A DNA stretch of 64,000 nucleotides. Origin: JADLHS01 sp049840435 (lineage in GTDB: Bacteria; Verrucomicrobiota; Verrucomicrobiia; Limisphaerales; JADLHS01). This document shows positions 9,549-19,523 of this stretch, in pieces (positions within the stretch are counted from its first letter, which is position 1; each line of letters starts with the position of its first letter). The notes beneath the pieces are model-generated. The model worked only from the letters and a program-made list of their open reading frames with translations, was not told the DNA's origin and did no database searches. Location: positions 1 through 64,000 of the forward strand of contig JASGKY010000024.1 of the NCBI GenBank assembly GCA_049840435.1, written 5' to 3'. A program made the position numbers and the translations under genes.

Positions 9549-11666
9549 TCACTGTACTTGTACCCGGAAGAACTTTTGTGCATCGGTCGGCGTCAAGAGG
9601 TAGGGCGACGTATTCGCATTTGTCGTCCACGGGCCGGAAATGCTTGTCGCTTCCAATAATGTGCCGCGCGGCCAAGTCAACTGAGCCTGATTGCCAGCCA
9701 TTTGGATTTTGAGCCTGACTGGCGTGGTAGCCGTTAGTGCAACATAATACATGTCGAACAGATCTTCATCGCTCAATGCCCGCTTGAACACGCTTACTTC
9801 GTCAATCGAGCCGCTGAAGTTTCTGCCACCGTTGAGATCATCTGGATCAGTTCCGATGTATACGGCGTCATTCCACGATTGCACGCTGTGCGCGATGGTG
9901 TTGGTCGCCGCAAATACCTGGCCATCATACATCATACGAACTACGGCGTTGGTTGGAGTCACTACGAGCGACACGAAGGACCATTTGTTCGTTGGCGGAT
10001 AGAGGCCGGAATTCCAAGACCAAGTCTCAAAAGCATCATTCCAGTTGTAACCCAAGGCAAACGGTGGCGGGGCAAACAGGCCGGAATAGAACGCAATGCC
10101 GCAGACCATCAGATTCGTGCTGCGGGTAAAGACGACTGCCTCACTACCCGTGGGTTCAGCCTCGGGTTTGATCCAAGCGGTGATCGTCACAATGTTTGTG
10201 TTTAGGTTCCAAGGCGCTGCTTTGATGACGCTGGTCTTGTCATTTTTGACGGTTCGTAGTGCAGTGTTCGTGCTGTGGAAGCCGTGGAATCCATCCGCTG
10301 GGCGCGGGCCGGCGATGCTGAAGGAGGGCCCGCCATTTTGAGCGGTCGTGCCATAGAGCCCGTTTTTGCCGCCTGCATTGTCATAGGCAAGCACAGTGCC
10401 TGGTGAAGTATCGTCGGTTTCGTTAAGCCGATAGTAGATCTTGGCGCCGGTGGCCAGAGTGGATGCTTCAAACGCCCCTCCATTCGTGGGCACCGTCGTG
10501 AGAGTGCCGATCGGGCTCGTGGTCGCGCCACCAAGTCCGTTCACGATGACGTCGAAGCTGCCATCGTCTGCACCAGTGAGGTTTTTAATGAGCAGGTTGC
10601 TGCTGGTTGTGCCGGAATATTTGGCGCCGTCGGTAAGATTCACTCCGCCCTTTCGCCATTGATAGCCGGATGGCACTCCTGAAACGACCGAGATGTCGAA
10701 CCGGGCATCCTGTCCTTGAAAAATCCGCGCTGTTGACGGAGTTGGGCCCTCCAAGATCGTAGAGATTACTGTGAGCCGGGCTGGTGGGGCGCTAGTCGCG
10801 CTGCCCAACCCATTACTTACGATGACCTGAAAATCCAGGTTGTCGGCGAGAGTAGCGGTGTTAACGTCCAGCGTAGCTGTGTCTACTCCGGTAAAATGCC
10901 CGTCATTGAGCAAGTTTGTATAGCTACCGCTACCCACCGCTGCTGCCCGCCACTGATAAGCGGGGGCGGGATCTGCCAGAGCCTGCACCTTGAATTGAGC
11001 GGAATTGCCCGCACCAATCGTTTGGGACGTCGGTTGAGTATAAATGACCGGCTCTGCTGGCGTCACCTGCGCACCGGCAATAATGCCCTTGCCAGCCTGA
11101 GTTTCATATCCATAGCCGACTAAAGTAAGGGTCTTAGGCGAAGCTGTGCCGTTCAAGATGAGATGGGCATAGCCGAAATTTGTGGTGAAATTGGCGTCAT
11201 CAATAATTGCCAAACCTACGAATGCATCCGTCACTCCGTTGATGGGCCAGTCTCCTAAAGTTTGATTTTCCCAATCTTGATATAGATACGCGGTTTTTTG
11301 GGGAGCATTGGTTGTTGCAAACGTCGCATCAATCGCGGTCCCGAATGGAGTCACCGCTGCGCCCCAGTAGGCGGAGTTGCCGGTGTCCACGTGGTTATTG
11401 GACAAGGTCCAACCGAGGGTGCTGCTGATCCCGGCCGGAAGATCACTTGGGCGGCATTCGATGTAGGGCTTGTTCTGGTTGTGATTATGAAACGCCGCCA
11501 CGAAATCGATGGAGGAGTTGCCATCGAGATCAAACGGATACGAGTAGACTTGGTTTTGGTCCGGTATCAATTGAACGTTGACGCCGGTATAAACGACCGC
11601 GCCTTGGGCCATGCTGGCGGCCAAGACAGAGGTCGATGTTACTGCCAGAGTTCGTTTTTTGTTCAT
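9549..11666 (-). CDS. Secreted LamG/Ig-like domain protein
   Basis: 705 residues. It begins with a signal peptide (MNKKRTLAVTSTSVLAASMAQGA). Residues about 40-200 form a beta-rich domain seen in verrucomicrobial exported proteins. Two Ig-like domains follow (YTQPTSQTIGAGNSAQFKVQ and IFQGQDARFDISVVSG). A concanavalin/LamG-like domain spans about 430-640 (VVTITAWIKPE, PTNKWSFVSLVV, GSIDEVSVFKRALSDEDL). The C-terminal module LTWPRGTLLEATSISGPWT...FFRVQVQ is a repeated end domain in secreted proteins of this phylum. It probably binds glycans at the cell surface. The hairpin at 9503-9528 follows it. Confidence 0.85.
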   Translation of the reverse strand: MNKKRTLAVTSTSVLAASMAQGAVVYTGVNVQLIPDQNQVYSYPFDLDGNSSIDFVAAFHNHNQNKPYIECRPSDLPAGISSTLGWTLSNNHVDTGNSAYWGAAVTPFGTAIDATFATTNAPQKTAYLYQDWENQTLGDWPINGVTDAFVGLAIIDDANFTTNFGYAHLILNGTASPKTLTLVGYGYETQAGKGIIAGAQVTPAEPVIYTQPTSQTIGAGNSAQFKVQALADPAPAYQWRAAAVGSGSYTNLLNDGHFTGVDTATLDVNTATLADNLDFQVIVSNGLGSATSAPPARLTVISTILEGPTPSTARIFQGQDARFDISVVSGVPSGYQWRKGGVNLTDGAKYSGTTSSNLLIKNLTGADDGSFDVIVNGLGGATTSPIGTLTTVPTNGGAFEASTLATGAKIYYRLNETDDTSPGTVLAYDNAGGKNGLYGTTAQNGGPSFSIAGPRPADGFHGFHSTNTALRTVKNDKTSVIKAAPWNLNTNIVTITAWIKPEAEPTGSEAVVFTRSTNLMVCGIAFYSGLFAPPPFALGYNWNDAFETWSWNSGLYPPTNKWSFVSLVVTPTNAVVRMMYDGQVFAATNTIAHSVQSWNDAVYIGTDPDDLNGGRNFSGSIDEVSVFKRALSDEDLFDMYYVALTATTPVRLKIQMAGNQAQLTWPRGTLLEATSISGPWTTNANTSPYLLTPTDAQKFFRVQVQ

Positions 11667-11717
11667 TAGGTTTGGGTTTGTTATGGGTGGTGAGGTTGGG
11701 GCAAAATTAAGCGTTTC

Positions 11718-12560
11718 CTATTTGCGGGCGGTGGTCCTTTGTGACAGCCAACGAATGTCTTCGCCCGAGTCGCCTGCGGAGGCAGCCGCAGGAATCGCGC
11801 GCGATCGCTTAGTCGGATCTACTGGCGGCTGGATCGCTTTCCCTTTCCATTTGTGGATTTCGGCGTGGCCATCCGCAAAGCTCATTCCGCACGCGCCGTT
11901 GTGAAAGCTGGCCGGAAAATCAACAATCATCGGCGTCCCATCGGCTGAATCCAGATACATTTGCACTGCAAAGGCGCTATCGTTGATGCTATTGGGGTGT
12001 TCCTCGATGAAGACAAACGTTTCCGCGGGCCTGCTGATGGTGCTGAATTTGGCGTAGGTGGCGTAGCGCGAGCTGGGCAGCCACGCCCCGGCGCCAAACA
12101 CCTGACTCATGGAGACGCTGCGGATCCGCGGCCGCGACGCTCCCGTGCGATCAACACCACGGATGGGATCGGACGGGCAATGGAAGATGTCCCGATTCTT
12201 GCCGACATACGGCATCAAAGGGCTTTTGTCCAAGAACCATTCAGGCTCCACATCCAGATAGCTCGGGCTGGAAAAGTCCCCTTGCATCCAAGCGGTATCC
12301 CCCAGGACCTTGTCGGTATTATCGTCCGAGTACATGTACCACCCCACTAGCAACTGTTTGTTGTTGTTCATGCATCGAGCCGCTTGGGCCTTGCTCTTCG
12401 ACTTCGCCAAGGCCGGAAGCAACATCGCCGCAAGAATGGCGATGATGGCGATGACAACCAGTAATTCGATCAAGGTGAAACCTGACTTATTGGGCGAACA
12501 TCTGGAGATGCGGAGGCGATTCGACCAAAATGGCCGGGGCGCGGATCGGCAGGGGTTCAT
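11718..12560 (-). CDS. Type II secretion pseudopilin-like protein (DUF1559-like)
   Basis: 280 residues from the ATG at 12560. After about 25 basic residues comes the prepilin cleavage and TM segment GFTLIELLVVIAIIAILA, followed by LLPALAKSKSKAQAARCMNN and a soluble beta domain ending with the X-DG motif (MSFADGHAEIHKWKG). This is the exported pseudopilin family that is greatly expanded in Verrucomicrobia, Planctomycetes and Lentisphaerae. It is probably a surface or extracellular protein of the T2S type rather than a pilus subunit. It lies alone between the LamG protein and the GH38 enzyme, all on the minus strand. Confidence 0.88.
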   Translation of the reverse strand: MNPCRSAPRPFWSNRLRISRCSPNKSGFTLIELLVVIAIIAILAAMLLPALAKSKSKAQAARCMNNNKQLLVGWYMYSDDNTDKVLGDTAWMQGDFSSPSYLDVEPEWFLDKSPLMPYVGKNRDIFHCPSDPIRGVDRTGASRPRIRSVSMSQVFGAGAWLPSSRYATYAKFSTISRPAETFVFIEEHPNSINDSAFAVQMYLDSADGTPMIVDFPASFHNGACGMSFADGHAEIHKWKGKAIQPPVDPTKRSRAIPAAASAGDSGEDIRWLSQRTTARK

Positions 12561-12728
12561 GCGAATCAACGTATCGTAGCCCCTAATACCTGTCGCTGGT
12601 GCAAGATGCCAAAATGGCGGGGCAGGTGTGCCATGCCGGAACCCAGAGCCATTCATTGGGACCAACCTGTCGCTGGAGAAGATCGGCAGGTCTTGTAACT
12701 AGGTGTCTTGATGACTCTTCCCGCCTGT

Positions 12729-15308
12729 TCAAGGAGTAAGGCGCAGGGTGGCTACGCTGAATCGCGGCAGTGCCAATTTGAAGCTTATCGTTCCGTCACG
12801 ATTACGATGCAGGTCAATTCCCTTGATCATTCGGCCGTCCAATTCTACCAGCTCAACTCTTGAAACCGCCGCGCCATAGCGAATTGTGCACCCGGTCGCA
12901 TCCGCAGAGGCGTTGAAAAGACGAACTAGAGTATTGCTTGGACTGCTACGAATAGTGGGCACTTCCCAGCCGGGACGATCGAATGTCAGGAGCGACTTAC
13001 CTGGCAGGTCGCTCAACTCTGTTGCGGGTGTGCGCGTCGATTGCACCAACAGCGGCTCGCACCAAGCGTTGCCTTGGCGCCAAATGTCCGCAGCGACTGC
13101 GTTGCCAGCATGCGGCAGCAGCCCGTAGGATACTTCCGTCGGGCCGCGGACGGTGTAATCACGACCCCACAGTCCGACGCCGGCATATTGCAACGTCAGT
13201 GATAACGGAAAATCCGGCCCATGAACATAATTCCCTGTGTGATCGGTCAGTAGGGCAACTCCGAGTTTGTCGTCGGGATCAAACACGTCGATCCAATGCA
13301 GGATGACGTTATTCTTGATGTCTGACCACGAATTGAATCGCGTGTCCGTTAGGTGGCTCTGCGTGATATCGAAGGGAGCATCTTTGGTGATTTGTTGGTG
13401 TTGTAGCTTGAATGGGAAGTGCGCTAACAGTTTAAACTCGTCTTCGTAAAACGCCTTGTGATTGTGTTCACGCCGAAAGCCGTTCTCTTGCTCGAAGGCC
13501 GAGCCGATTCGAGGATTACCTTGCCAATCGATCTTCACGTTGAAATCAACGCGCGGTTCGCCTTGAACCACCGTGATCCACTGGGTGACCGGATTGGAGG
13601 CCACCGTGGAATTGATTTTCAACCGGACGCGCACTGGGCCGTTCTCCGCGATCTCCACCGTCGCCGGTTGATCTGTTGTGGAGCAAAATCTCTTTTGGTC
13701 AAAAAAGTAACCGCGCAGTTCGTTCAACTTCCTTTCTGCCTGCTTATTCACCAATTCCCTTTCGCCAAGCCCTTTTGCAATCCACGAGCGGATGATGCCA
13801 CCTTGTTTTGGGTCTACTTCAAGGCGGTAAAGATCCGATTCAACTCGGACTAAGCCATGGTTGTCGACGACTGCGCTAATGCCCTTTGTCTCGCTCCGCT
13901 TTCCTGACTCAAGTCGATAGGTTTCAAATCCTATGGCGGGCGCAGCAGCGCGAAAAACAAGATGCGACGAGTCTTCACCTGTTAGCTGTGCTGGCAATTC
14001 GCTGCCTTGTGAATCAATCGCTCTGAGGGGCGCATTGCGCCATTCAGCTGGCACCGGCACGGAAACCAATTCGTGGCGTGCGGTTGCTTGGGTGTTGAAA
14101 ACAACCACGGGAACAAGTGACTTATTAGTTCCTGGCGTCGTCAACTGTAAGGTGGCGCGATTGATGATGTTGTCTGCGGTCTCTCGTGTATGCGTCGTCC
14201 AACGCGCGACCTTGTCGGCCCAGGTGTCATTTTTCCGTCCGTTATACGGCACGATCCAACAGTCGTGATGCTGCGCCAAAAGGAGCGTGCGCCACGCTTC
14301 ATCAAATTCTTGCGCCGGCCACGTTGCGCCCTCGAAAGCACTCGCCATGGAGGCTAACTTCTCCGCCATTACCAGCCGATTCTCCGCAATCCGCACTTGC
14401 TGGGCGATGCGTTGCAAGACTTGTGCTCCCCAGACCAGACTCACCTGAATGTCTTCCTGACTGAGATGCCAGTCTGCTGCTGGCGCGTTTGTGGCGACGC
14501 GCTCAAAGTAATTTCGCCATGTAGTATATTCCGTGGGTTGATAGGTGCTTTTCTTATCCTTCAACCATGGGCCAAATCGCCAGCCGGCGTCCTGCAAACA
14601 CATGCCCACGGGATGCTTGATGCCAGCATCCAAAGCCGCGCGGATGTAATCAGTCGAGTTGGCGTTGGCGATGGTTTCCCACGTGCGTTCCGGGATGAGA
14701 GACTCGCTTTCATATCGCGGCACTGTGACGATGCCTGTTCCGTCTGGCCCGATCCAGTTCACCAGTTCGCCGCCAAACGCGCGGGTGTAACCACCCCAGC
14801 AGGTGTTCGGATTCTTAAGCACGGCTCGCTCAAAGCCGAAGGACTTCAAAATGCCCGGTAACGCGCTTGTAAAGCACGGCTCTTCGGAGCAGTAAGTGGT
14901 CACCCGCGCCTTAGGAAAGTGTTCGCGTAATTTGGCGAAGCCGCGGTCAAATTGTTGGATGACGCTTTCACCCGAGATGTTCCAAAGGTAGGCTTGACCG
15001 TAGGCAGGATTGACGAATTCAATACGGCCGTTCGCCGATTGGTCTGCTGCGAGCGCTTGAAACTCGGCATAATCCTGGGGCGTGTCTCGGCGCGCGACAT
15101 CCCAAGTTTCCGGCTCAATCTCCAAGTTCAACTTCCATTTGGGATATCGCTGGAGTGATTCCATCATGAATCGGGTGAATGAAGTTGGAAAGTGACCGTA
15201 GCTGCCACCGTGGTATCCGTCCACAAACCATGCCTGAGGCTGGTCGGTGGCGTCGGCTGGATTCCCCAAACTCAGCAGAGCAAGGCTGCAACAAATAGCA
15301 CGTAGCAT
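12729..15308 (-). CDS. Exported GH38-type alpha-mannosidase
   Basis: 859 residues with a signal peptide (MLRAICCSLALLSLGNPADA). The N-terminal half has the GH38 (alpha/beta)7 domain: WFVDGYHGGSYGHFP, EIEPETWDVA, and the metal/catalytic region TYCSEEPCFTSALPGILKSFGF. The helical middle domain (LLLAQHHDCWIVPYNG, with the zinc-binding HHD) and the C-terminal beta domains (FNVKIDWQGNPRIGSAFEQENGFRREHNH) follow. It should release alpha-linked mannose outside the cytoplasm. The usual zinc-binding HxH near the start reads DGYHGG, so metal ligands differ somewhat from classical members. It is preceded by an SGNH hydrolase, suggesting a glycan or ester-degrading set. Confidence 0.85.
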   Translation of the reverse strand: MLRAICCSLALLSLGNPADATDQPQAWFVDGYHGGSYGHFPTSFTRFMMESLQRYPKWKLNLEIEPETWDVARRDTPQDYAEFQALAADQSANGRIEFVNPAYGQAYLWNISGESVIQQFDRGFAKLREHFPKARVTTYCSEEPCFTSALPGILKSFGFERAVLKNPNTCWGGYTRAFGGELVNWIGPDGTGIVTVPRYESESLIPERTWETIANANSTDYIRAALDAGIKHPVGMCLQDAGWRFGPWLKDKKSTYQPTEYTTWRNYFERVATNAPAADWHLSQEDIQVSLVWGAQVLQRIAQQVRIAENRLVMAEKLASMASAFEGATWPAQEFDEAWRTLLLAQHHDCWIVPYNGRKNDTWADKVARWTTHTRETADNIINRATLQLTTPGTNKSLVPVVVFNTQATARHELVSVPVPAEWRNAPLRAIDSQGSELPAQLTGEDSSHLVFRAAAPAIGFETYRLESGKRSETKGISAVVDNHGLVRVESDLYRLEVDPKQGGIIRSWIAKGLGERELVNKQAERKLNELRGYFFDQKRFCSTTDQPATVEIAENGPVRVRLKINSTVASNPVTQWITVVQGEPRVDFNVKIDWQGNPRIGSAFEQENGFRREHNHKAFYEDEFKLLAHFPFKLQHQQITKDAPFDITQSHLTDTRFNSWSDIKNNVILHWIDVFDPDDKLGVALLTDHTGNYVHGPDFPLSLTLQYAGVGLWGRDYTVRGPTEVSYGLLPHAGNAVAADIWRQGNAWCEPLLVQSTRTPATELSDLPGKSLLTFDRPGWEVPTIRSSPSNTLVRLFNASADATGCTIRYGAAVSRVELVELDGRMIKGIDLHRNRDGTISFKLALPRFSVATLRLTP

Positions 15309-15348
15309 TACTTTGATTTTAAAGCCGAAACACTGATCTTGCGCGCTG

Positions 15349-16695
15349 TCACTCTGGCGTGATCTTCAGTCTGTAAACTACCGGAGCATAGGATTCCTCA
15401 ATCACTTCTTCCAGCGCTTCGTGTAACTCCTCAGTCTCTGCGAGCACCGTCTCTGTTTGGGCAATATGATCCTGCATGGTCGCTCGTTCCTTCGAGCTGC
15501 GGAACAGCACCTTGATTTGGCGCGTCTCAAAGTCTTGCTTTCGTGCCACTGCGGAATCAATCAATGCGAAACGCGTGGCGAATGGATTGTTTTGAAATTC
15601 AGCGGCGAGATTAATTCCGCGCGCCAGTTGCTCAGCGGAAAACACCGCGCTGTCTTTGCCCCAATGAACCCTATACTTGCTCACGGTGCCGTTGGTCGCC
15701 GTCAACATGAAGCGATTCAATTCCTCATTGAACGGAACCAGTGTCATCGCGGAACGGATATTGTCACTGTTGGTGAGGGTTTCAGTGCCAGTAGTGGGAT
15801 ACCAATCGGCGGCCAACCCCATCGGCGCGCCGGGACAGAAAGGATACCGCTCGCTGCGGATCGTGAATCCTCCGTCTCCAGACTTCAACAGCTTGTGCCC
15901 AGCGGATACCTTGATCTTTTTGCTTTGCAGATCGACGCGGAAATCTGCGATGTCGCCGCTGATTCCAAGCGCTTTCAGAAAGGCATACGCCATGATGGTG
16001 TGCCCGGCCCAACCGGGATGAACTGCATCACCGCCCGCGACTGCATATTGAGGGCCGTACTTTTCGATTCCGGTGACCGAAGCTTGCATCATCGGCCAAA
16101 ATACATCTGCAAAGCCGATGTTCTCATCTTTGGCGATGCCGATGCCAAGGTTTCGCAGCTCGCAGAGGTTCTGATTCAGCGCTGCTGAGGTCGATTCTTC
16201 TTTCCACCACTTCCGCTCTCCAACGCATCCGGGAGAGCCCAGCACCACTCGAACTCCATGGGCTTTGAAGGCCGTAACCACGGCTCGTGAATTTTGTGAG
16301 TAATTAGCGCCGATATCCGGACGGTAAGGAACATAGCCGTGGTCGTTCATGCCGTAGCACGTGGTGGCGATGGTCGGCTTGAACCGCAAACAGTCATTGG
16401 TCATCCGGTTCAGAAAGCCACCCGCGGTCTCGCCGCCCCAACCATATTGACGGACCTTGATTCGCATCTGAGGCAGGCACGCCGTCAGATAATCTTCGAT
16501 GATTCGCCCATACATCTTTTGCTCCGTGATGGAATCCCCGCAGATAGCGAGGCGATCACCTTGCTTCAACAGCAGGCCATTCGGCTTTGGGGCGGGCAAA
16601 GGATGAAGATTGTCCAACAGCGCGGCGCTGGTTGATTGGAGAACAAGAGTGCTGGCGACGCTGCCCAGCCCGATGAGGATGCGGATTAACTTCAT
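15349..16695 (-). CDS. Exported SGNH/GDSL-family hydrolase
   Basis: 448 residues from the ATG at 16695; this start puts a signal peptide first (MKLIRILIGLGSVASTLVL). All four blocks are visible: block I ICGDSITEQ (Ser nucleophile), block II Gly in GWGGETAGGFLNR, block III GMNDHGY (Asn), block V DAVHPGWAGH (Asp and His). It is most likely a carbohydrate esterase such as an acetyl-xylan or rhamnogalacturonan acetylesterase. The C-terminal 170 residues are an extra domain with no clear identity. It lies 40 bases upstream of the GH38 gene on the same strand. Confidence 0.86.
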   Translation of the reverse strand: MKLIRILIGLGSVASTLVLQSTSAALLDNLHPLPAPKPNGLLLKQGDRLAICGDSITEQKMYGRIIEDYLTACLPQMRIKVRQYGWGGETAGGFLNRMTNDCLRFKPTIATTCYGMNDHGYVPYRPDIGANYSQNSRAVVTAFKAHGVRVVLGSPGCVGERKWWKEESTSAALNQNLCELRNLGIGIAKDENIGFADVFWPMMQASVTGIEKYGPQYAVAGGDAVHPGWAGHTIMAYAFLKALGISGDIADFRVDLQSKKIKVSAGHKLLKSGDGGFTIRSERYPFCPGAPMGLAADWYPTTGTETLTNSDNIRSAMTLVPFNEELNRFMLTATNGTVSKYRVHWGKDSAVFSAEQLARGINLAAEFQNNPFATRFALIDSAVARKQDFETRQIKVLFRSSKERATMQDHIAQTETVLAETEELHEALEEVIEESYAPVVYRLKITPE

Positions 16696-16869
16696 GGTCT
16701 CCGTCAGTTTCGCAACGTCACTCAAACTGTCGAGAGTCTATAGTGCCAAAATAACCGGGGCATCCGTGCCGCGTTGCGGGGGTAGAAGTGCCTTTAACTC
16801 TTCGGCGTGCATAATCGAGCTTGAGGTCGTCTGCGAGTTATGCGACGAGAATCCTTACATTGGGTTCGC

Positions 16870-18195
16870 ATGAGTGAAGAAGCCAAATCAAACACCGCTA
16901 CTGGCCATTTGATCGGTTTGAAAGCAACTGCATGGCCGCTGTTGCATCGCAACGATTCGGATTCGCTGCGACGACGCAAACTCGCCGTGCGCGTTGGGCA
17001 TTTGACGATGGCAGTGCTGGTTTTCGCTGCTGTGGGTGGTGGGCTGATTGCCGGATCGCCAGAAAGCCAGAAGGTGCGGGTTCTGATCCTAAGCCTTCTC
17101 AGTATTGCATACATCGTTTGGAATCTGTTTGGCACAGCCGGAATTGTGCAGCTCGTCTTGTGGGAAGGCGGCTCGCCACCTGTGATAGAAAGTCGGCGTC
17201 CGAAGTGTGGCCCGCTCGTGTTTTTTATGGTCCAACTCTCCTTGGCCGCTGCGATCTATCTGTTAGCTGATTCGGGGATGGTTCCTAATTTCGTCTGGAT
17301 CGCGCTGCTGCCGCCGGTTGCGTTTGCGGTTTTTATCACTGAGTGGCGAGGGATTGCCGTAGTTACAGCAATTGTTTTGGGTGTTTTGGCAGTGAACGCG
17401 CTTCGACTGCATCCTTGGCGAATGGCTGTCGGCGGCATTGTTGCCTTTTCCTTTGCCGTGATTTTCACGCTCGTGTTCACCTTGCTGGCGGTGCATTCCG
17501 AGAAGTCCCGTCTGGAAGTTCAACGCTTGGCAAGCGAACTCACTGAGGCCAATCGACAATTGCGCGAGCAAGCCGTGCACACGGAGGAACTCGCCGTTTC
17601 GCGGGAGCGCAATCGAATTGCCCGAGAAATCCACGATAGCATTGGGCATTATCTGACCGGTGTTAACATGCAGCTTGAAGCGGCGCGCGCCGCCGAGCCA
17701 AGTAATCCATCGCAAACGCGCCTTGCGTTGGCTCAAGCTCAATTGCTAACTCAGGAAGGGATGCGTGACATTCGGCGGTCGCTTGCGACTTTGCGGGCTT
17801 CGCCGCTCGAGAACAAAACACTCGTGGAGGGGATTCAAGAATTGTTGGCGCAAAACGGCGCGACTGGACCGCAAATCGAATTTAAATTAATCGGCACGCC
17901 GCGCCGCCTTTCACCGCCTGCTGAGCTGTCATTGTATCGCGCGGCGCAAGAGGGACTCACCAATGTGCATAAACACGCGCAGGCTAAACATTGCAAAATC
18001 ACTCTGGAATTTGCGCCGACGGCGCGCACGCTGGTTTCCGTCATCGATGATGGACTGGGTTCTGTCGCAATCACCGACCGGACTGGATTTGGCCTGATGG
18101 GTTTGCGGGAGCGGGCGAATCTGCTGGGTGGTGTTTTGAAAACAGTGAGCAATCCCGGTATGGGCTTTACCTTGACGATGGAGGTGGCGGGATGA
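16870..18195 (+). CDS. NarX/DegS-type sensor histidine kinase (HisKA_3)
   Basis: 441 residues from the ATG at 16870. Residues about 45-210 hold five or six TM helices (VGHLTMAVLVFAAVGGGLIAG, LVFFMVQLSLAAAIYLLA, AVVTAIVLGVLAVNALRL). A short coiled coil leads to the HisKA_3 dimerisation box RNRIAREIHDSIGHYLTG, where the His in REIHDSIGH is phosphorylated. The HATPase_c domain follows (LSLYRAAQEGLTNVHKHAQA, VIDDGLGS, GFGLMGLRERANLLGG). There is no soluble sensor domain, so the signal is probably sensed in the membrane. The last 4 bases overlap the regulator gene (ATGA), so the two are translationally coupled. Confidence 0.9.
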   Translation: MSEEAKSNTATGHLIGLKATAWPLLHRNDSDSLRRRKLAVRVGHLTMAVLVFAAVGGGLIAGSPESQKVRVLILSLLSIAYIVWNLFGTAGIVQLVLWEGGSPPVIESRRPKCGPLVFFMVQLSLAAAIYLLADSGMVPNFVWIALLPPVAFAVFITEWRGIAVVTAIVLGVLAVNALRLHPWRMAVGGIVAFSFAVIFTLVFTLLAVHSEKSRLEVQRLASELTEANRQLREQAVHTEELAVSRERNRIAREIHDSIGHYLTGVNMQLEAARAAEPSNPSQTRLALAQAQLLTQEGMRDIRRSLATLRASPLENKTLVEGIQELLAQNGATGPQIEFKLIGTPRRLSPPAELSLYRAAQEGLTNVHKHAQAKHCKITLEFAPTARTLVSVIDDGLGSVAITDRTGFGLMGLRERANLLGGVLKTVSNPGMGFTLTMEVAG

Positions 18196-18849
18196 ATCGG
18201 ATTCGCATCTTGTTGGTGGACGATCAGTCGATTTTTCGCGAGGGCCTGAAAGTCGTCCTGAGCGTGCAGCCGGATTTTGAAATAGTCGGGGAGGCTGAAA
18301 ACGGCACGGAAGCGGTGCGGCGCGCTGCCGACTTGAATCCCGATGTGGTGGTGATGGATTTGCGCATGCCCAGTCTAAGCGGGGTCGAGGCCACGCGGCG
18401 CATTCGGCATAGCCACCCCAGCATGCAAGTGCTGGTGCTTACTACGTTTGATGATGACGAAGATATTTTTGAAGCGCTACGAGCGGGTGCGATGGGATAT
18501 TTACTGAAAGACGGACCGCCTGAGCAACTGTATGGAAGCCTTGCGGGCGGCAAGTCGTGGGGAGTCATTCTTAGAGCCCGCGATTGCCGCCAAGGTGGTC
18601 GCCGAGTTTAACCGCCTTTCCGATGCTCGACCACGTGTAACGCGACCTAAACTCACTGAACAGTTATCTCCGCGCGAACGCGAAGTTCTCCGTGCCTTGG
18701 CGACCGGCAAGAGCAACAAGGAAATCGGTGTGATGATGAATCTCGCTGAAGGCACTGTAAAAAATCATTTGAGCAACATCTTTGGAAAGCTTGGTGTGCT
18801 CGACCGCACCCAAGCCGCGCTGACCGGTCGCGAATTGGGTCTGCTCTGA
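18192..18849 (+). CDS. NarL/FixJ-family response regulator (one frameshift)
   Basis: About 218 residues when one extra base near 18531 (CTG-T-ATG) is ignored. The receiver domain has ILLVDDQSIF, acceptor Asp in VVVMDLRMPSLSG, Thr in LVLTTFDDD and Lys in GYLLKDGPPEQ. The C-terminal LuxR-type HTH reads LSPREREVLRALATGKSNKEIG...VKNHLSNIFGKL. Without correction the frame runs off after the receiver; with it the linker reads EQLMEALRAASRGESFLEP, as in intact homologues. It is coupled to the HisKA_3 kinase just upstream. Confidence 0.85.
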
Positions 18850-18932
18850 AATTTGTTTCGCTGCCTCGTGACCTTAGGCTATGACTTTCGGCACATGCCA
18901 CCAGGGTTGCCAACATGGCATCATGTTGATGC

Positions 18933-19514
18933 ATGGGATACGTTATGAAGAACGCGGAGCCATCCAAGCCTGCTAAGAGTCGGGCAAAAAAAATTATTCT
19001 CTGGGGGGTGTCCTTCCTGTTGGTGATGTTGGTTCTCGGCGTGGTGGGTTACCTTCGGCTCTTTCGCTCTTATCCGCCTAAAGAATTGATTCAAGACATC
19101 AGGGCGGGAATTGTGGCGCGCGATACCCAAGATCCTGACAAACGCTTTGAGATCTATTTGGAGCATCGTTACGGCTCTATGGCGGAAGCGGCCAATCGCC
19201 AGAAAGCTTTTCTGGCGTTTTTTGATCCGGAGCATATTCGCGCCCTCCAGTTTCTGGCCACCCACGCGCCCAAGGACCAACAGGCGGCCAATATTGCTGC
19301 CACCGCCAGATGGGTTGAGCAATACCGAAACCAACTCACTCCCGCCGAACGGGCCGCGCTAGGGGCACAAATCAATTCCGACGCCGGCCGGCAAATGCTG
19401 CGCAATGCGACGGCGACCTATAATTCCCAAGACATCTATTATCGCGGCAAAACCGTGCCGGTCATTGAGCAACTACTTAAGACCATCCACGACCTGCCGG
19501 GTGCCAACAAGTGA
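18933..19514 (+). CDS. Hypothetical single-pass membrane protein
   Basis: 193 residues. One N-terminal TM helix (IILWGVSFLLVMLVLGVVGYL) anchors a helical soluble domain of about 140 residues, rich in Glu, Arg and Ala (DKRFEIYLEHRYGSMAEAANRQKAFLAFFD). No catalytic motif is visible and I do not recognise the family. It lies just upstream of a pseudopilin gene (9-base gap), so the two are probably cotranscribed; its basic N-terminus predicts an outward-facing domain. Confidence 0.7.
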   Translation: MGYVMKNAEPSKPAKSRAKKIILWGVSFLLVMLVLGVVGYLRLFRSYPPKELIQDIRAGIVARDTQDPDKRFEIYLEHRYGSMAEAANRQKAFLAFFDPEHIRALQFLATHAPKDQQAANIAATARWVEQYRNQLTPAERAALGAQINSDAGRQMLRNATATYNSQDIYYRGKTVPVIEQLLKTIHDLPGANK

Positions 19515-19523
19515 GCTGAAAGC